A stretch of DNA of 64,000 nt from Monosporascus cannonballus (GCA_004154925.1 QJNS01000122.1:174620-238619), one strand, 5' to 3'; positions 23,721-37,100 are shown, counted from the stretch's first letter. Numbers and translations: made by a program. The notes: a model not told the origin generated them from the sequence alone.

Positions 23721-26700
23721 GATCGCTTTTTCTCTTTCCGGGGCGGTGACGATGGTAAGACACAATTGGCACTCTAATCTGCCTTATCGACGAGCTCGGA
23801 TGCAACGTTTCTTTGAGCGAATCGCTGAGCCTTTCTCTCTTTTCTTTTCTTTGATTTTTTTCGAGAACTCCAAAAGAAATTCCGAAGATTCCGTCAAATA
23901 GTTCGAGAATTGACTTTAGACTTAAAGTTAGGGGGTATCCGTCGTGGAGCTTTGTTCTTTTTTTTTCTTCTCTCTCGCTTTCTCTCATTAAATTAGAGCC
24001 AGCCTTAGTCTCTTCTCCAATTTCCCGGGGTCGGATGAGCTCTGGGTCCAATGTCCTGTCTGCCTGCCGTAAAGCACTTTCCAAAAAAATTTTAAAAAAA
24101 ATAATAAATCAAAGGGGGGGAGACTGTGAGGGGGGACAGGGCAAAAAATGTTATTGAAAGCTGACAATCGCAATGCATCGCTTTTCTCCGTTGATCTCCC
24201 TCGTGTTACGTAGGATTCAGGCTGATACCTTGTCTGTCTTGGGGGTTTATGCGTAGAGGCGTTATTGCCTGCTCAGTGCCTCAGCCCGCCCCCTGTTTTA
24301 GCGCCTTTGAGGGATCGATCTTTGCCCAAATGCGGCCCCCTCCCCCGCCTCGCAGCCCAGAAGCTACAGGCTTGGCCCGAGGCGGGTTGCTGACGCTGCA
24401 GCTGCACGATCCAAATAGGCAACCTGTTGGTCGATAAGGCTGCTCACTGCCATGCTATCGGCGAGCATACAAATACTGCACTGTCACATACAGATTACAA
24501 TATGTCTCCGACTGCCAGAAGACCACACAGTAAAGCAGCCGCTGCATTTTCGGTATTGTGTCTTGAAAATTCGACCTAAAACAGCCAATCATGCAACATG
24601 GATTCGAGCATTTATGAAGTATATTACTGTTTAAGTTAGCGTCGTTCCCGCTACCGGCTGCCGCGTGGTCTTCTCGCAGTTGGGGACATAAACTAGCTGA
24701 GGCTGCCAATCTTATTTGTAACTTGAGACTGGATGAAAAAGGCGCTTGTCTTGCGCAATGGAATAATAATTCATCCAAATATTCAAAATATTTATTTGCT
24801 TTTACAGCCCACAACAGACAATTACATAACGTAAGTAATAAGCACGGACTGTCCGCTCGCACACCTAAGACGGGACCGAACGAACAACCACGTAGCTGGA
24901 GCAGCGCGGCCGAAGCCGCGGCTATGAGTAAGAATTACAATGACGACATCTCGCCCTAAACCCTCTTAACATCTCTACAGAGAAACTCAGCGGGCAGGTC
25001 GTCATGCGGCGGTCGTCTGTCGGTATTAAGACTACGCGTCTTTCTCCACTGACGTCTTAGCCCTCGAATCGGTCACAATTTGATCGAGTTTGTGGGAGGA
25101 ATGGGGAGTTCGAGGATTAAATGTCAACTGGACCTATTGTGATTGGCAAACAAACAATTTATCGGCCGATATGCTTCTGCGCAGGTCTCGACCTTGGAGA
25201 AAATCCCATTATCGCGGCGGGAGGTTGCGTCGCAAGCTTCCCCGCTCTGCTCCTCGAAACCACCACAAGACCCCTGTAGTCTCGCAGTCACTTCGCCGAA
25301 AAAGGGAGGAGAATACTGATTTGGCAACGCAGTTAGTTGTCTACCACAATCAGGCACAACAAGGTAATGCTCCATCAATCATGTCGTCTGTCAGGCTTCG
25401 CAGCTCCAATAACTGGCACAGGCTGAATTCTCAGGTCAATCGCATTTCAATATTCATTACCCGGCCTGGAGCCAAATATAACCAACGGAGGTTACCAAGC
25501 CATGGACCAGTTCTGATACCTACATCGCCACCTCACGCGGCTCCAGAGTCCCAGTTACTCCAATATAACAATTCCCCCTCCACCCTAATCACCGTGTTTC
25601 GTGCAAGCCCCATTCCTCAAGCAAGTTAATCGAGGCAGCGCCCTTGCTCACTTAACAGCTCATCCAAGCTCTGCCCGTCACTCCACAAATACTGATGTAA
25701 GCATTTGAGTCTCCTTTCGCATCGGCGAACATCGGCATCATATGTTGCCGATCGTGGTATTGCCCACAATGGCGCTGTTCCGTAAACATCTCGAGCGCAC
25801 GGCAGTAGGTAGCAGCTGCGATGAAGAAAATGCAGTTCATTATTTCGCTTAGGGAGCATGTAGGCTCGGGTAGTCACCTAACTCTAGTGGTTCACGAGAG
25901 GGCAATTGGTTAAGTGTGGGCGACACATCCTATCCTGCCATATAACGCAAGTTCAGCACATGCGAGACAGTGGCCAGTAGCGCGAAGCCCACGCCGCCAG
26001 GGGACACCGCGGAAGCGAACCCACGGACTGCTTCTGCCCGTCCTGGTGGGGAACCGGCGCGTGTCGAAGGGCCGGGGAAGAGCTCGGGGGATTTAGAGGT
26101 CGTTGGCGTCGCTACACCACAATCGATCGGCATTTTCATCCCGGCGCCTTCGGGCGATTGACTACGGCTCAGGTCTTGGCAGCGGACCGGCACCAGCCAT
26201 CCGCTCCCGTGCTCCGGGAAAACCATTACTCGGCCGTGGAGTTGTAGCAAGCGATTGGCGTCGACTGCGCGTCTGCAGGCAAGCGGCCACCGGCAAGCTG
26301 TACCACCTACGTGTTGAGACTGGAGTCTGCCTGCGATACATTTTCCGAGGGTACTAACGCCGAGGAGGCCGACGCGTATCCTCCGCCGGACGCCCTCGAC
26401 TCCGTGGCGTTTGGCACTAGCGTCAGTTTCGCCATGGGCGGCTGGATAACCGTCAATTATGGCAAGTCCGATTTGAAGCAGGATTCGCAAGCCCTGGTCC
26501 CCAGCGCGGCAAGTTACCGGCGTGGCTTGTAACGCTGCCGTTCGCGTGGGTCTCCAGTGACTGGTGATCGCAGTATGCTCAGAGGTCGGATGCGGAGGAC
26601 CAATTCTTCGAAGAGCCGGCCGAGAATGCCATATCGCTCTCGACCACACATGGCGGTGCAGCTCTACATCTCCTATCCGGGTGAAGAACTGAGAGGCACT

Positions 26701-27917
26701 TGCAGTACGTTGGCGTTAGATCCCTTCGCAAGCAGACCCTATCTACTCAGCCTACAATTCTTGAATTACTCGGGTTGCGTGATCCAGGAAGGAGAGGCCC
26801 TGGCCCTGATGCGCGCCACTCAAGGATATTACGGAGAGTAGAACAACGCGGAACTTGGAGATAAGCGACAAGTTGCCTTGATTGCATAACCGAACGTATA
26901 TAATGCAGAATATGATTGAAAAGAGCACTTGTATACTAAGGGCTGTTCGTTGAAGCTGGAATTGAACCGTAGGTCCCGGTAATTAGCTGAGCTAACCAGG
27001 TTCTCGCTCCCTTTACTTCAGCCATTGTGCCTGACCAGATTGAAAATCTAGTGCTTGTCACTCTTTCGATCTTTCAATCTTCCTCATGTTTCTGTATGGC
27101 ACCATGAAGTGAGCCAACCCTTTGAAAATTTCCAACGAATTTGGCGAGCGCTCCCTGCTGCCACCTTTCCCAACCCGAAGCACTGTATTCTATGGCATGG
27201 GCTATTTTCGTCTGTCTACAGAGCCAGGACATCTACTAAACGGGTCAGATTCAAGGCTAGAGGGAAGGTCACCAGCACATAGAGGATTGCCTTACCTGCA
27301 TTTTGACCCTGCCCTGCATATCTCCTTCGACGAGGTCTCCAACCTCTAAAGCACCGATTCCCCTTGACTACCAACGACCACTGTAGGCCGGTTTCATTTC
27401 CATACTTTCAGTCTTTCCAGCCCCATCTCGCCTCGGTTAGGCAGCCCACGAACAGGTAAGTGCCAATTCCTGGAGCTCTTTTCCTGTCGGTGGGCACTCA
27501 AACTACAAAAACACACAACATAACCCCTCTCACCTTTTCATATCAACTCACATTCAAATCGTATTGTACGGGAATCTTCTCCACTACCGTGTTCAACTTT
27601 AATTTCCTCCTTCACTGCGCCTCACATACTGTCGCTTTCCGAGCTGACGCTTAGGGCAACTTGGAATTAACTTAGTCACAGTCGCCCCTTTCGGTAGACT
27701 ACACTTCCATATCTACACCTTTCAACGACGAAAGGATGGATGCAAACTAGGCTTCTGGTACTGCCACTCCTAAGATTTCACTTTTAGTGCCAAGAAGCTC
27801 ATAGCCTTTACTTTTCGTCAACGGAAGTAAGTTTAGTCATCTCTACTCACCCCTTCCTAATTCTGACGTTAAACTGATGCTCCCATCTAATCCGTTTGCA
27901 ACTAACCTTATTCAGGT
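23721..27917. other. 4.2-kb intergenic region with no clear gene
   Basis: No gene is supported. A T-rich/A-rich stretch at 23820-24120 precedes the membrane gene. Frames at 25090-25629 (plus, no ATG at its start) and 25930-26649 (minus) show no recognisable domain. The patch 25970-26830 is GC-rich and open in several frames, as decayed coding DNA can be, but I could not assign a family. A tRNA-like fragment is listed separately. The last 100 bases may contain a 5'UTR intron of the next gene: GTAAGT at 27827 and TTCAG ending at 27915, just before the ATG at 27918. Confidence 0.5.
26952..27000 (-). other. Degenerate tRNA-like fragment
   Basis: On the minus strand TGGTTAGCTCAG (26998-26987) resembles a pol III A box and GGTTCAATTCC (26968-26958) differs by one base from the B-box consensus. 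The 18-base gap is too short to hold an anticodon arm, and the stems do not pair as in a working tRNA. A decayed tRNA or a SINE remnant are both possible. Confidence 0.3.
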
Positions 27918-30900
27918 ATGTCAACTCTACCGGGGCAGTTGCGGCCGGCCCTTGGTCACAGTGCCGACCTTGGAGACTTCTATGGCATTCGTAGGGACTG
28001 TTTTATTCCCCTCAGCCTCCTCCCCGGAGCGAACCCCAGCCCAAAAACCATCACAATCACCAAAATTGAATCCGCGAACACTGTGGTCATCGCGGACGAT
28101 ACGCTTCATGAGAAGTTTACCAAGCTTGGCCTCGGAAATGAGTTGGCAGCTAGTTTCCTCACCGGTATGGTACCGGTTTCCGGCTCAGGTTATTACTTAC
28201 GATCAACTCGTCGGTCAGATCAATACGTTGAAGGGGCTGTCCTCCTCGAACTCACGACAGAGCGAATGACTCTAGATTTGAGCAGGGTTCAAGAGACGGA
28301 GAATATCTCCCCCGACGTATGTCCTACTGCCACGCGTGTCGTAGCTGGCATCACATTTGGAGCTAGGACTGTTGTGGCTGCCAGGCTAGCACTCCATGAC
28401 AAGTCTCTCGAAGCGGCAAAGCAACTACAAACAAAGCTAGAAGAGCTAGCCTCCTATATAAGTAGTAAGCATGTCTTGAAATCAAAGTCTAGCCCGGTGC
28501 AAGACTATAACGACGAGAATGGAAAACTTCCTCACGATGCACTCAGCGACTTGACGTTTGCCATCTTCTCAGATATCAGCCACTTGCAACATGTTCAGAA
28601 TGTCGGCATCAAAGAAGTTACTAGATTCATGGACGAACTTCCCTCTCGAGTGGCGGCAATGGATTATGGGCGGGGTGTAAATCTCTTCTACACCCTCGTA
28701 CCAATCAACTCCATGCAGTCCATCTCTGGTTTCCGTACATGCTCGCCAGTGGCTCAGCCGTCTGATGTGATCCTCCAACAAATCATTCGAACTTTCGATC
28801 AGTGGAATCGAGTAGAGAGGGCCATCCACGACTATCACAGTAAATCCAAGGCTATCTTCTTTCGTTGTCCTACTGTCAATCGTCCCGAGGCTGAGACTAT
28901 TGAGAGCCAGCTGGAATCTATCTGGGAGGAGATTCTGGATTTGAAATCAGACTATCGCCGGGCTCTATTAGACGTTCGAAGCTTACGATGTACCCCAGCG
29001 CGGCTGACCAAAGTTCTCCAACGGTGTTACACGGGCAAGGGGTCACCAAAAGTTGTAGAGCCACTTCTGTCTCAGGCAGTAGAAGGTCTGGACTTGAAGA
29101 TGACCATTTTGGATCACGGCGGTCAGTATACAGATTATGCTGGCGCATCAAGCGCCATATCTACTGGAAGCAACATCTACGTCTTCTATTTCACGCAACC
29201 CATGAAACAGGATGGGGATTCCTGGAACACCAACCACTACATCCTGCTAAACCTCCTTCGACGGAAATCTGACTATGTTGTTGCAGTTGCGGAATGCGTA
29301 CCGGGGGGAGATCGGCTTCTCCAAGTCTCGTATTTCTTTCTACAGACATTATGACAAAATCATAGAAGATATGCGAGAGGCTCAAGATCACGCTGATCAG
29401 TCGTTTGCCAAATACGATCTGAAGTCTATCAATAACGATGGACGTCCCATGCCGATCGACCGCCGGCTTGTCAAACTCCCGTGCCCGTTTGGTGCCTGTG
29501 GGAACGAATCTCGCGAGTGGCATTGCTACAAATGTCGCCAACCCCTGGAGTACAGCGATTTGCACTTTTATTGTGACTGCGGCCACACAGACGTGAAGTC
29601 TTTCACATGGCAATGCAACTCTCGCTCATGGGACCCAATTTGTACAGTATTGCCCAGAAGCTCTACGCGCATCACTCCTAAAACTCGAATCATACAAAGA
29701 ACAGAACATCTTACTCCTTGGAGAAACAGGCGTAGGGAAGTCTACTTTCATCAACGCTTTCTGCAACTATATGACCTATCGCGATCTGGACGATGCGATG
29801 ACTCACGAAAAGTTGGAAACCATAATACCTAGTTCCTTCACCATTCAGCGAATCGAGGACTCTCCATCTGGGCGGAGATTTATCCAGACTGACATTCGAG
29901 TTGGTGAGAGTGACAAGTTCGAGGTAGACGGCTCGCGCGGGGACTCGGCGACGCAGAAAACAGGTGTTTACCGCATCCCCATCGGCGACAGGATCGTTCG
30001 TATAATCGACACCCCGGGGGTTGGCGACGTACGCGGTATTGATGCTGACCGCAAAAACTTGGACAACATTCTCCAGACATTGAGCCGCATCAATAGCCTG
30101 AGCGGCATCGTTATCCTACTGAACCAAATGCTTCCCGTTTGACACTGACTTTCCGTTTCTGCATTCAGGAGCTACTCACGTACCTGCACCGGGATGCTGC
30201 TACGAACATCATATGGGGTTTCACCAATACACGACAATCCAACTACATGCCGGGTGACTCATACAAGCCGCTTGAGAGATTACTCCAGCAACATGAGTCC
30301 CTAGGCCTAAGTCTCACGCCTGACAACGTCTTCTGTTTCGATTCCGAGAGCTTTCGCTGCCTTGCGGCACAGAAACAAGGCTGCGTTCCCACAGAGAATT
30401 TGAACGACTTTCGCCGTAGCTGGGAACGATCAGCTGAAGAAAAAAACCGGCTCCTTCAATACGTCTCGTCGCTGCAGCCTCATTCCGTTACTGGTACGCT
30501 TTGCTTTAATCGCGCCAGGGAACTCATATCGCAGTTGACAGCACCGATTGCAGAGGTCGATGACAAGATTCGGTGGAACATTCAAATGATTAAAGACCAG
30601 CAGCCAAAGTCAACGATGCCAAAACACGCAGCGATGTGCTCAAGCAGTCCTTGCACTATGAAAGGGTCGACATTGAACTACACCGCTTGCCCCAGCCTCG
30701 AACCGTTTGCAAATCTCCTGCCTGTGTTGACTTCAAAGATGTTGGTGGAGTCAAGCGACCAATTTATAAGTCGCTCTGCCATGACCCATGCTATCTCACT
30801 CGCGTCACTGAAGAGGTTGTCGGCCACGCGGAGCTCATCAGGTGCTCAGCATTCTCTGGCCATTCTAAATGTCAAAATACAACCTGCGGTCATCATTGGC

Positions 30901-31745
30901 GCGAACACATGCACATGTGGTATTCTCAAGAAGAGAAAATGGTGACAGCCGTTGACCCAGAGGTGCAATCTAAGCTTCAGAAAAGTACGTCAAAGTTTGA
31001 AGCGCGGAAGACAGTGATGCAGGGGCTTGAGGAAGATCTGGCGGGGCACCGAAAGGAGCTCGAGGAAATCCGGAATGCAGCCTCGCAATTTGGCCTTTTC
31101 CTAAAAAGGAACAGCATTACGCCATACAATGATGCGATGATTTCTTACCTCGATGTGTTGATCAAGGATGAGTGGAACCTGATAGGATTCCATAACTCGC
31201 AAGGGGACGCACTTCCGGAGAATAAGGAGCGCCTGAAGGGTTTAGTGAAAAGCAAGAGCGAGTACCAAGCCCGAATTAAGGTTCTAAAAGACCAGATGAC
31301 GAGTCCTGGCAATATCGAGTTGCTTGACGAGCAGGGAGTGGAAGACATGGTCAAGAAGCTCTACTCTCTCCCGCGCTGGGGAAGTAGGTTGAAAGGGATG
31401 CGCCAAGTGGTGGAGTGGTCTAAGGCCGAGAACTTTCGAGAGCAGCAGTTTCGACCGAGGGTCAACAAAGAAATATTGCCTTCTCTTCAACCCCAAGGAG
31501 ACAAGAGAACAGTTGGGAATACTCTGCAGAATGTCGGGTCAACAGTCTCTTCGGCTATATCGAACGGATTTAATGCTATCGTGGGAGTCTTTCATCAAGC
31601 CCCTAACACCCCAAGTCAAGACGGCAAGAACCATGGTGCAAAGCGAGCGCCCCCGGAAGACCTTCAACCGACTCCGCCTCACAGTTACGCAACCCGGTCA
31701 AAGCTGCGACGGCTCCGCACGGATATCTCTCACCGTCGGTCCTGA
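27918..31745 (+). pseudogene. SNTX-like / zinc-ribbon / P-loop GTPase fusion gene with four frame breaks
   Basis: A conserved coding path of about 1270 codons changes frame four times. It starts at ATG 27918. Residues 1-170 resemble the N-terminal domain of stonustoxin-type (SNTX, perforin-like) proteins, also found in non-toxin proteins of fish and fungi (ALGHSADLGDFYGIRRDCFIP, SFLTGMVPVSGSGYY). A helical region follows, then a segment like the family's thioredoxin-like part (NIYVFYFTQP). Break 1 is at a G6 run, 29303-29308. A Cys-rich module then holds CPFGAC, CYKC and CDC (about 29480-29620). Break 2 is near 29619-29628. A GTPase domain follows: P-loop GETGVGKST at 29720-29746 and DTPGVGD at 30008-30028. 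Break 3 is near 30121-30126 and break 4 near 30599-30605. A second Cys/His cluster (30700-30920), a coiled coil (30950-31300) and a basic tail end at 31745. No nonsense codon interrupts the segments. Either this is a decayed gene or homopolymer indels in the assembly; I cannot tell. The SNTX call is family resemblance, not evidence of toxicity. Confidence 0.72.
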
Positions 31746-32592
31746 AAATGGGAAGGATTCCTTTTGGATCCTTTAAGCATATGGATTGGCTAAAACACTA
31801 TAATGAGTCTTGAATTTTGGGCTGACCGAGGGTCTACATAGATAGCTCGATTGCTTCTTCACCTCGATCTACTACCATCCGCCCGCTCGTCAAGGAGACA
31901 CCATAGTTACGGATAAACGCGGTTATATGTTCCTCCTGGCAGAGACTCGATTTTATTCGGTAGAGGCTAAACCTTACACCATCACCCCATTGTATTCAAA
32001 TCAAGTATGGTGGTTGCTGGACAGCTGAATTTCAAGGTTTACTAAAACGAACTTGGTTTTCGATCACCACCATGTAGCCTGCCATTGCTCCTCGAACTAG
32101 CTATGCTCCTTTTACAGACGCATAAATACCAACAGAGAAAACTCGCTCCCCTGATGAAATCATAAACGTAGGGCACATATATGATTCTTCCAAAGTTTCC
32201 TATAACACCACTATATATTGCCTTACTATTTCTTTATGCAGAATTCTCCTCAGCTGACAGAGTGAAGTCGGAAACTCCGTCGCCCAAAATGGAAATCCGG
32301 ACATTGCAGTCGGTGGGGCAGGCTCCACAGCCGGGCAGCCACATCCGAAACTCCTCAGCTGTAAATGTGGACACACGTTCGGCCCCTTCCCCGAATTAGT
32401 CAAGCATCATTCACGTCGGTACTATACAAGACCACAGGTCTAACTTGCGACAGAGTAGTTGTTCAACGCACTGGATAATAGATCCAGAGTAGCTCCTGTA
32501 GACTTTCCCAATTTTCGTAAAAGCGGAACCGATAGACCCAACCAGCTCAGCCGCTCCCGGTACCACCGCCCGGCCCCGCACACGCGCCGAAG
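31746..32592. other. Intergenic region before the GNAT gene
   Basis: No firm gene. An ATG-initiated 72-codon frame at 32181-32399 begins with a hydrophobic stretch like a signal peptide (PLYIALLFLYAEFSSA) but has no cysteines, and its tail matches nothing I know. In another frame 32380-32440 reads like half of a C2H2 finger (CKCGHTFG...HHSRR), possibly a chance match. Confidence 0.45.
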
Positions 32593-33514
32593 ATGGCCTT
32601 CATACGACCCTACAAGGAGACCGACTTCGACGCATGCGCACAGATCGTACGATGCCCCGGTAGCCCGTACCGCCCTCGGACTCACAACCACACATCCGCT
32701 TATCCCATTTCCGTCCTACCACACCCACCCCACTAACACCCCGTACGAACAGTGCATCGCAACCCTGCCGCCCTCGCTAGCCGGCTCGCCCGAGGCGGCC
32801 CGGCTCTCGCCGTACCTCTGGGCGCACCCGTACACGTACCTGTCGCCGTCGACGTGCCACGTGCTGGACGACGGCGCGGGGAACGCCGTGGGGTACTGCA
32901 TCGGGTGCCCGGACGTGCACGCCCTCGCGGAGGCGTACCCGCGGTACGTGGCGGGCGTGCTGGAGGGCGGGGTCGCGGCACCGGCGCAGACCGAGACGCG
33001 GGAGCCCTGGCTCCTGCCGCCGGCCCCGGGCGATGACCCGGAGGGCCAGGAGGGGAAGAAGAAGAAGAAGATCGTCAACCCCGCGGCACTCGCGCAGCTG
33101 GCCTACCGCGCCGACTGGCTGCTCCTCGACGGCGACGCGGCCAAGGCGGAGCTGATGCGGCGGTGGCGCGCGACCATGCAGTGAGTCAAAATTCGCCTCG
33201 GAGTCGACCCCCACCGAACCATCCTCCTCAAAGAAGAAAAAAGGAGCCGTCCGCTAACAGCCGTGTGTGCGCGTCGCAGCATCGACCTGCTGGAGCCGTG
33301 GCAGGGGCGGGGGTGGGGCCGGAGGCTGATCGAGGCGTTCGTGCGGAGCGTGCGGGAGAGCGGGGCCGACTACGGCGAGGGCGAGCACATCGGGGTCGCG
33401 GGGGAGAACCGCAAGGTCGTCGCCTTCTACGAGAGGACGGGCTTCCGCGTCGTCTCCGATGACGGCGGCGACGAGGGGACCATTGTTCTGGTGAAGGACA
33501 TCAAGCGGCCTTGA
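32593..33514 (+). CDS. GNAT-family N-acetyltransferase
   Basis: Acetyl-CoA-dependent N-acetyltransferase of the GNAT fold; substrate unknown. Exons are 32593-32646, 32753-33180 and 33280-33514, giving 238 aa. Intron 1 (106 bp, CACTAAC branch) turns the start MAFIRPYKETDFDACAQI into the conserved body, and intron 2 (99 bp, GCTAAC branch) joins into IDLLEPWQGRGWGRRLIEAF. This contains the Q/RxxGxG/A acetyl-CoA pyrophosphate loop (QGRGWG). The C-terminal GVAGENRKVVAFYERTGFRVV is the typical GNAT strand-helix end. The middle holds YLWAHPYTYLSPSTCHVLDD and AVGYCIGCPD, and an unusual Lys-rich insertion (GKKKKKIVNP). Very high GC in exons 2 and 3 keeps several shadow frames open. The gene appears intact. 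Confidence 0.86.
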
Positions 33515-34124
33515 CTGACAACATTAGAGGGAGGCAAAGCTACGTGCTTTCCCAGGTCCTAGTAATAATGGTCGCTTCTGCGTATCCCCATTCCCGTTAT
33601 GCTACTTATGAACAACCGCCTTATCGTGTTGAGGAGGTGCCAAGTCACATTGGCCGTTAATGGCAATCGGATGCTCTAAGATTGGTCACGAGATAATACC
33701 TGGGGTCCAAGCCCGCCAATACCTGCTAGAAAGACCTCGATTATGCTCTGAAGCTGAATGCCCTACCCGATCGAAACTTCCACCAGAAATCACCGCCAGT
33801 GCCTGTTTCACGTCACGTTTGGTGTAATCAACACCGAACACCATAATCTGCCACCGCCTGAAAACTCCAGAAACCAGCCGGATTGATCGAGTCACGCATT
33901 CGTGCAGCACGGTGGAGATTAATGATAATTCCATCCAACGAAGGTTCCGACACGCGCCAGGTTGTAACGAACAATAAAGTATTTCCCCATTGCGACAGAT
34001 CCTCAATTACACGTGAAATTTTGTTGCAAAAGGTATCTCATCAAATGTCGTTTCCCGCGAAGAACGAGTCGTGCGAAGTTAGCATTACATGTAAAGAATC
34101 GTGGCGTTCTTATCGCCATGTAGT
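33515..34124. other. Convergent intergenic region
   Basis: 3' flanks of the acetyltransferase (plus) and of the large disordered protein (minus). Only short unrelated frames are present. Confidence 0.6.
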
Positions 34125-37100
34125 TTAGATCATCCCGCCTGGCAGGATGTTGGAGTGTCCTTGGGCGGAAACCATACGAGGAACAGGTGGTCCAACGCTG
34201 GTCCCTGGATTGTTCCCTTGGCCCCGTGACTGGCCAGGGAGGGTATCACCATTCATCAGCCCCGGGCGGGACCCGACAGGCCGCGCTTGGGCATTTTCCT
34301 GTCGGCGCCTAGGATTGATAGGAGGCACGGGCGGTGCAGCATGAGCAGATGAACTAGACGTTATTAAAATTGGCTCCGAAATCTCCCTGGTACTCCGTTT
34401 GCGTATCACGCCATCACCGAGGCCAGAGTTATTCTTGCCCGTAACGTCAGACCCCGAAGTAGGGGCCATTGAGGGGCGACGGGGCGGAGCAACGCCGCCC
34501 GGAGTAGGGCGCCCAGACGCCGCAAGTGGTGAAGGTATGCGAGAAATAGGCAAGGGCTGGCCCGATCCGTAAAGGTGAGAATGCTGGATATTAAGACTAT
34601 CATTCGAGATATTTGTGCGAACCTTGGCAGGGGCGCCGCCACGGACGGATTGAGGCGGCAAGATGGAAGAATTCTTGATATCGGTTCCTGGGAGACCTGG
34701 AGAACGCAATTGCAGTCTTGGCACCGCGCTGGGGGGTGCCAGCTGGGGTTCCTCACGAGAGGCGGAGAATTTCCTATACTGTATCGGGCTGTGAAGCCGG
34801 TCGTTACTCGAACCCGAGCCGCCTCTGTGTTTATCTTCACGAGAGCCGGCTCTTGAGCCAGAACCTGAACCGTATCTCTCGTTGGACTCCTTCGTCGGCG
34901 TCGGTCGTGGCGCGGGCATTCCTGGCAAGGGTCCCTGGGGTCCTTGAGGCTGATTATCGTGTCGTGCTTGGGTTTCTTGTTCCCTAAGACGCTGTAGATC
35001 GCGTCGGGCTTGTCTAAACGCACGAATGCCAGCGTGCATTTCTGCAGTACCATCCGTCGCATTTTCTGCATCGGGATTCTTGGAAGGGATAGTTTTGCCC
35101 TTTGTTCCCCGCTCTTCCGACATTGACGGGAGCGCTGGACTACTTTCGATTGATCGCTGGGCAGCAGCGGGTGAGCCGCCGCGACTACCAACCCCGAACA
35201 CTTTTATCGCTTTCGATTGAGACTCTTCTCGACCGCGATCACATAGTGAGCCCCGACTGCCTCTGGGTCGAATGATACCGAGACCACTAGGTCGGGGAGG
35301 GGGTTGAAGATCCTTAGAATCCTTCGTTTCACCGGCTGCATGTGGTGAGGTGGAACGACTATCTGATTCGACATACGATGTCAATTTTTCTCGCACCCGA
35401 CGAGCGCGATCGGCAAGTTGACTAGCAAATTCATCACGATCGGCGGTCTCTGCGGGGACAGTTCCAGACTGACCGTCATCTACGATAGGTTCTGATGTTT
35501 CCAGGCCCGCATCCCAGTCATGAGGGTGAGTACCCCACGAGTTGAACTTGTCCGTGGTCGCATTATGATCACTCTTGTCCGCTGGAAATCGTGAGTCCAG
35601 GTCTGCGCTTGAGGGTATGGCGCCGAATATCGATGAAGCATTACTATCAGCTCTGAGATGTTGGCGCACCATACCACTAAGACCAGAGGTTGGCCCGAGA
35701 GTGGGGGAATCTGCGGGAGGAACGCTCTTCGGGCTCGGGTTAAGGCAAGCAGAAGCCTGACTAGTCGGGGATGGCTCTCGGCCCAGTTTTGGAGTTACGG
35801 ACAACGGAGTGGGCATCGCGGAGTCACGGAAAGCGGGATGTCGTCCGTCGGAGGGCCGGCGAACCATCAGTCGTGGAGAAACAGCAGGTTTAGGTGACAC
35901 GGCCGCGGAACCTTCAGAATCATCGCCCGACAAGAAGGACGAAGAGGCGATGTCCTCTTTCAACGGAGGCGGATTCGCCGCGGGCGACGAGCCGTGTTTA
36001 GGCTCGATTGGCTGTCTCGGGGCTGAAGAGGATGAACGAGACCTGCTTTCACCAAACGAATCATTGGACTCTGCCCGTCGCCTTTGTGTCGGTGTCTCTC
36101 GGCCTCGTTGCAGCTGTATCTGTCTTTGGGCGTATTTACACTCATCATATGGCTGGGTCGGCTTTTGGAAGACACCTAAAGCGGTGGCTTTACCGCGATC
36201 ATTTGGCTGGATTGCAAACAGTGAGTAGTCATTACTCTCGCTGATTTCTAGACTTAAAGGAGATATTCCGCTTTGCCCGGACCTGCCCTCGGCGCTGCTA
36301 GGCGCAGGAACACCTAGATCAGGTGTACCAGCCGAGGATGTCGTCGTCGGCGCGCTCATCAATCGTAGATTAGGAGCACTAGCCTGTGCCAGTACTTTCC
36401 GGTCGCTGCTAACCTTCTCTCCGAGTCCTGCAGTGGTGGGAGAACTGGAGTTCTGTGTCAAGTCTGGTGTTCGAGTACCAAATGCGGGCCGTCGTGTCAA
36501 TGTATCAATCCGAGACAATGCCGAGGACTGCTGTTCTTGAAGTTCGTTGTTAAGGCCCGTTTCATACAGTCGTCTCGTTCGAGTTACACTCCTTTCTGGG
36601 CCAAGTGCTGGAGTGTTTGAGGCGGATGCTGCTGAGTTGGGTTGCGAATCTTTCACAGACGTGGCTGGTTGCGACGACGCTACCGAGGTGGCAGCGGTAG
36701 AGTTTCTCGCTATCGATGGCGCAGACGATGTGGTTGACGAGGTCTCCCTTTTACGGTTCCATTCACCGAGAAAAGGAGACTCGGGGCGCGGTGCATCAGT
36801 ATCTAGGTCTCCGGAGAGCCTGCCAGCAGCCTCGGTTCCGGCCTCTTCGGACGACGTCCGTTCTTTCTCGGCCTGTCTCCACTTCTGGAAAGCTGACATG
36901 GCAACGTCGTCTTCGTATAATGCTCGGCCACCCATCCCACCCTTAGAGTCAGCGCCTGCTGGGATCTTGTAAATCTTCTGGCGTCCACCGAATAGGACGT
37001 TACCTTCCGTCGGCTTGGCACGGCTCATGACACTTCCGCCCGCCGTCGAGTCGGCGTCGTCCGAATGATATGACTCTACGCGCGCAAACGGAGCAGCAGC

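Noticed and set aside
25970..26830. Possible LysM or other secreted-protein relic in a GC-rich patch
   Set aside because: One frame reads CTTYVLRLESACDTF and looks LysM-like only if frames are mixed; no second conserved block or signal peptide supports it.
32181..32399. Small secreted protein candidate with hydrophobic N-terminus
   Set aside because: 72 codons, no cysteines, no conserved feature, and equally long open frames exist on the opposite strand.
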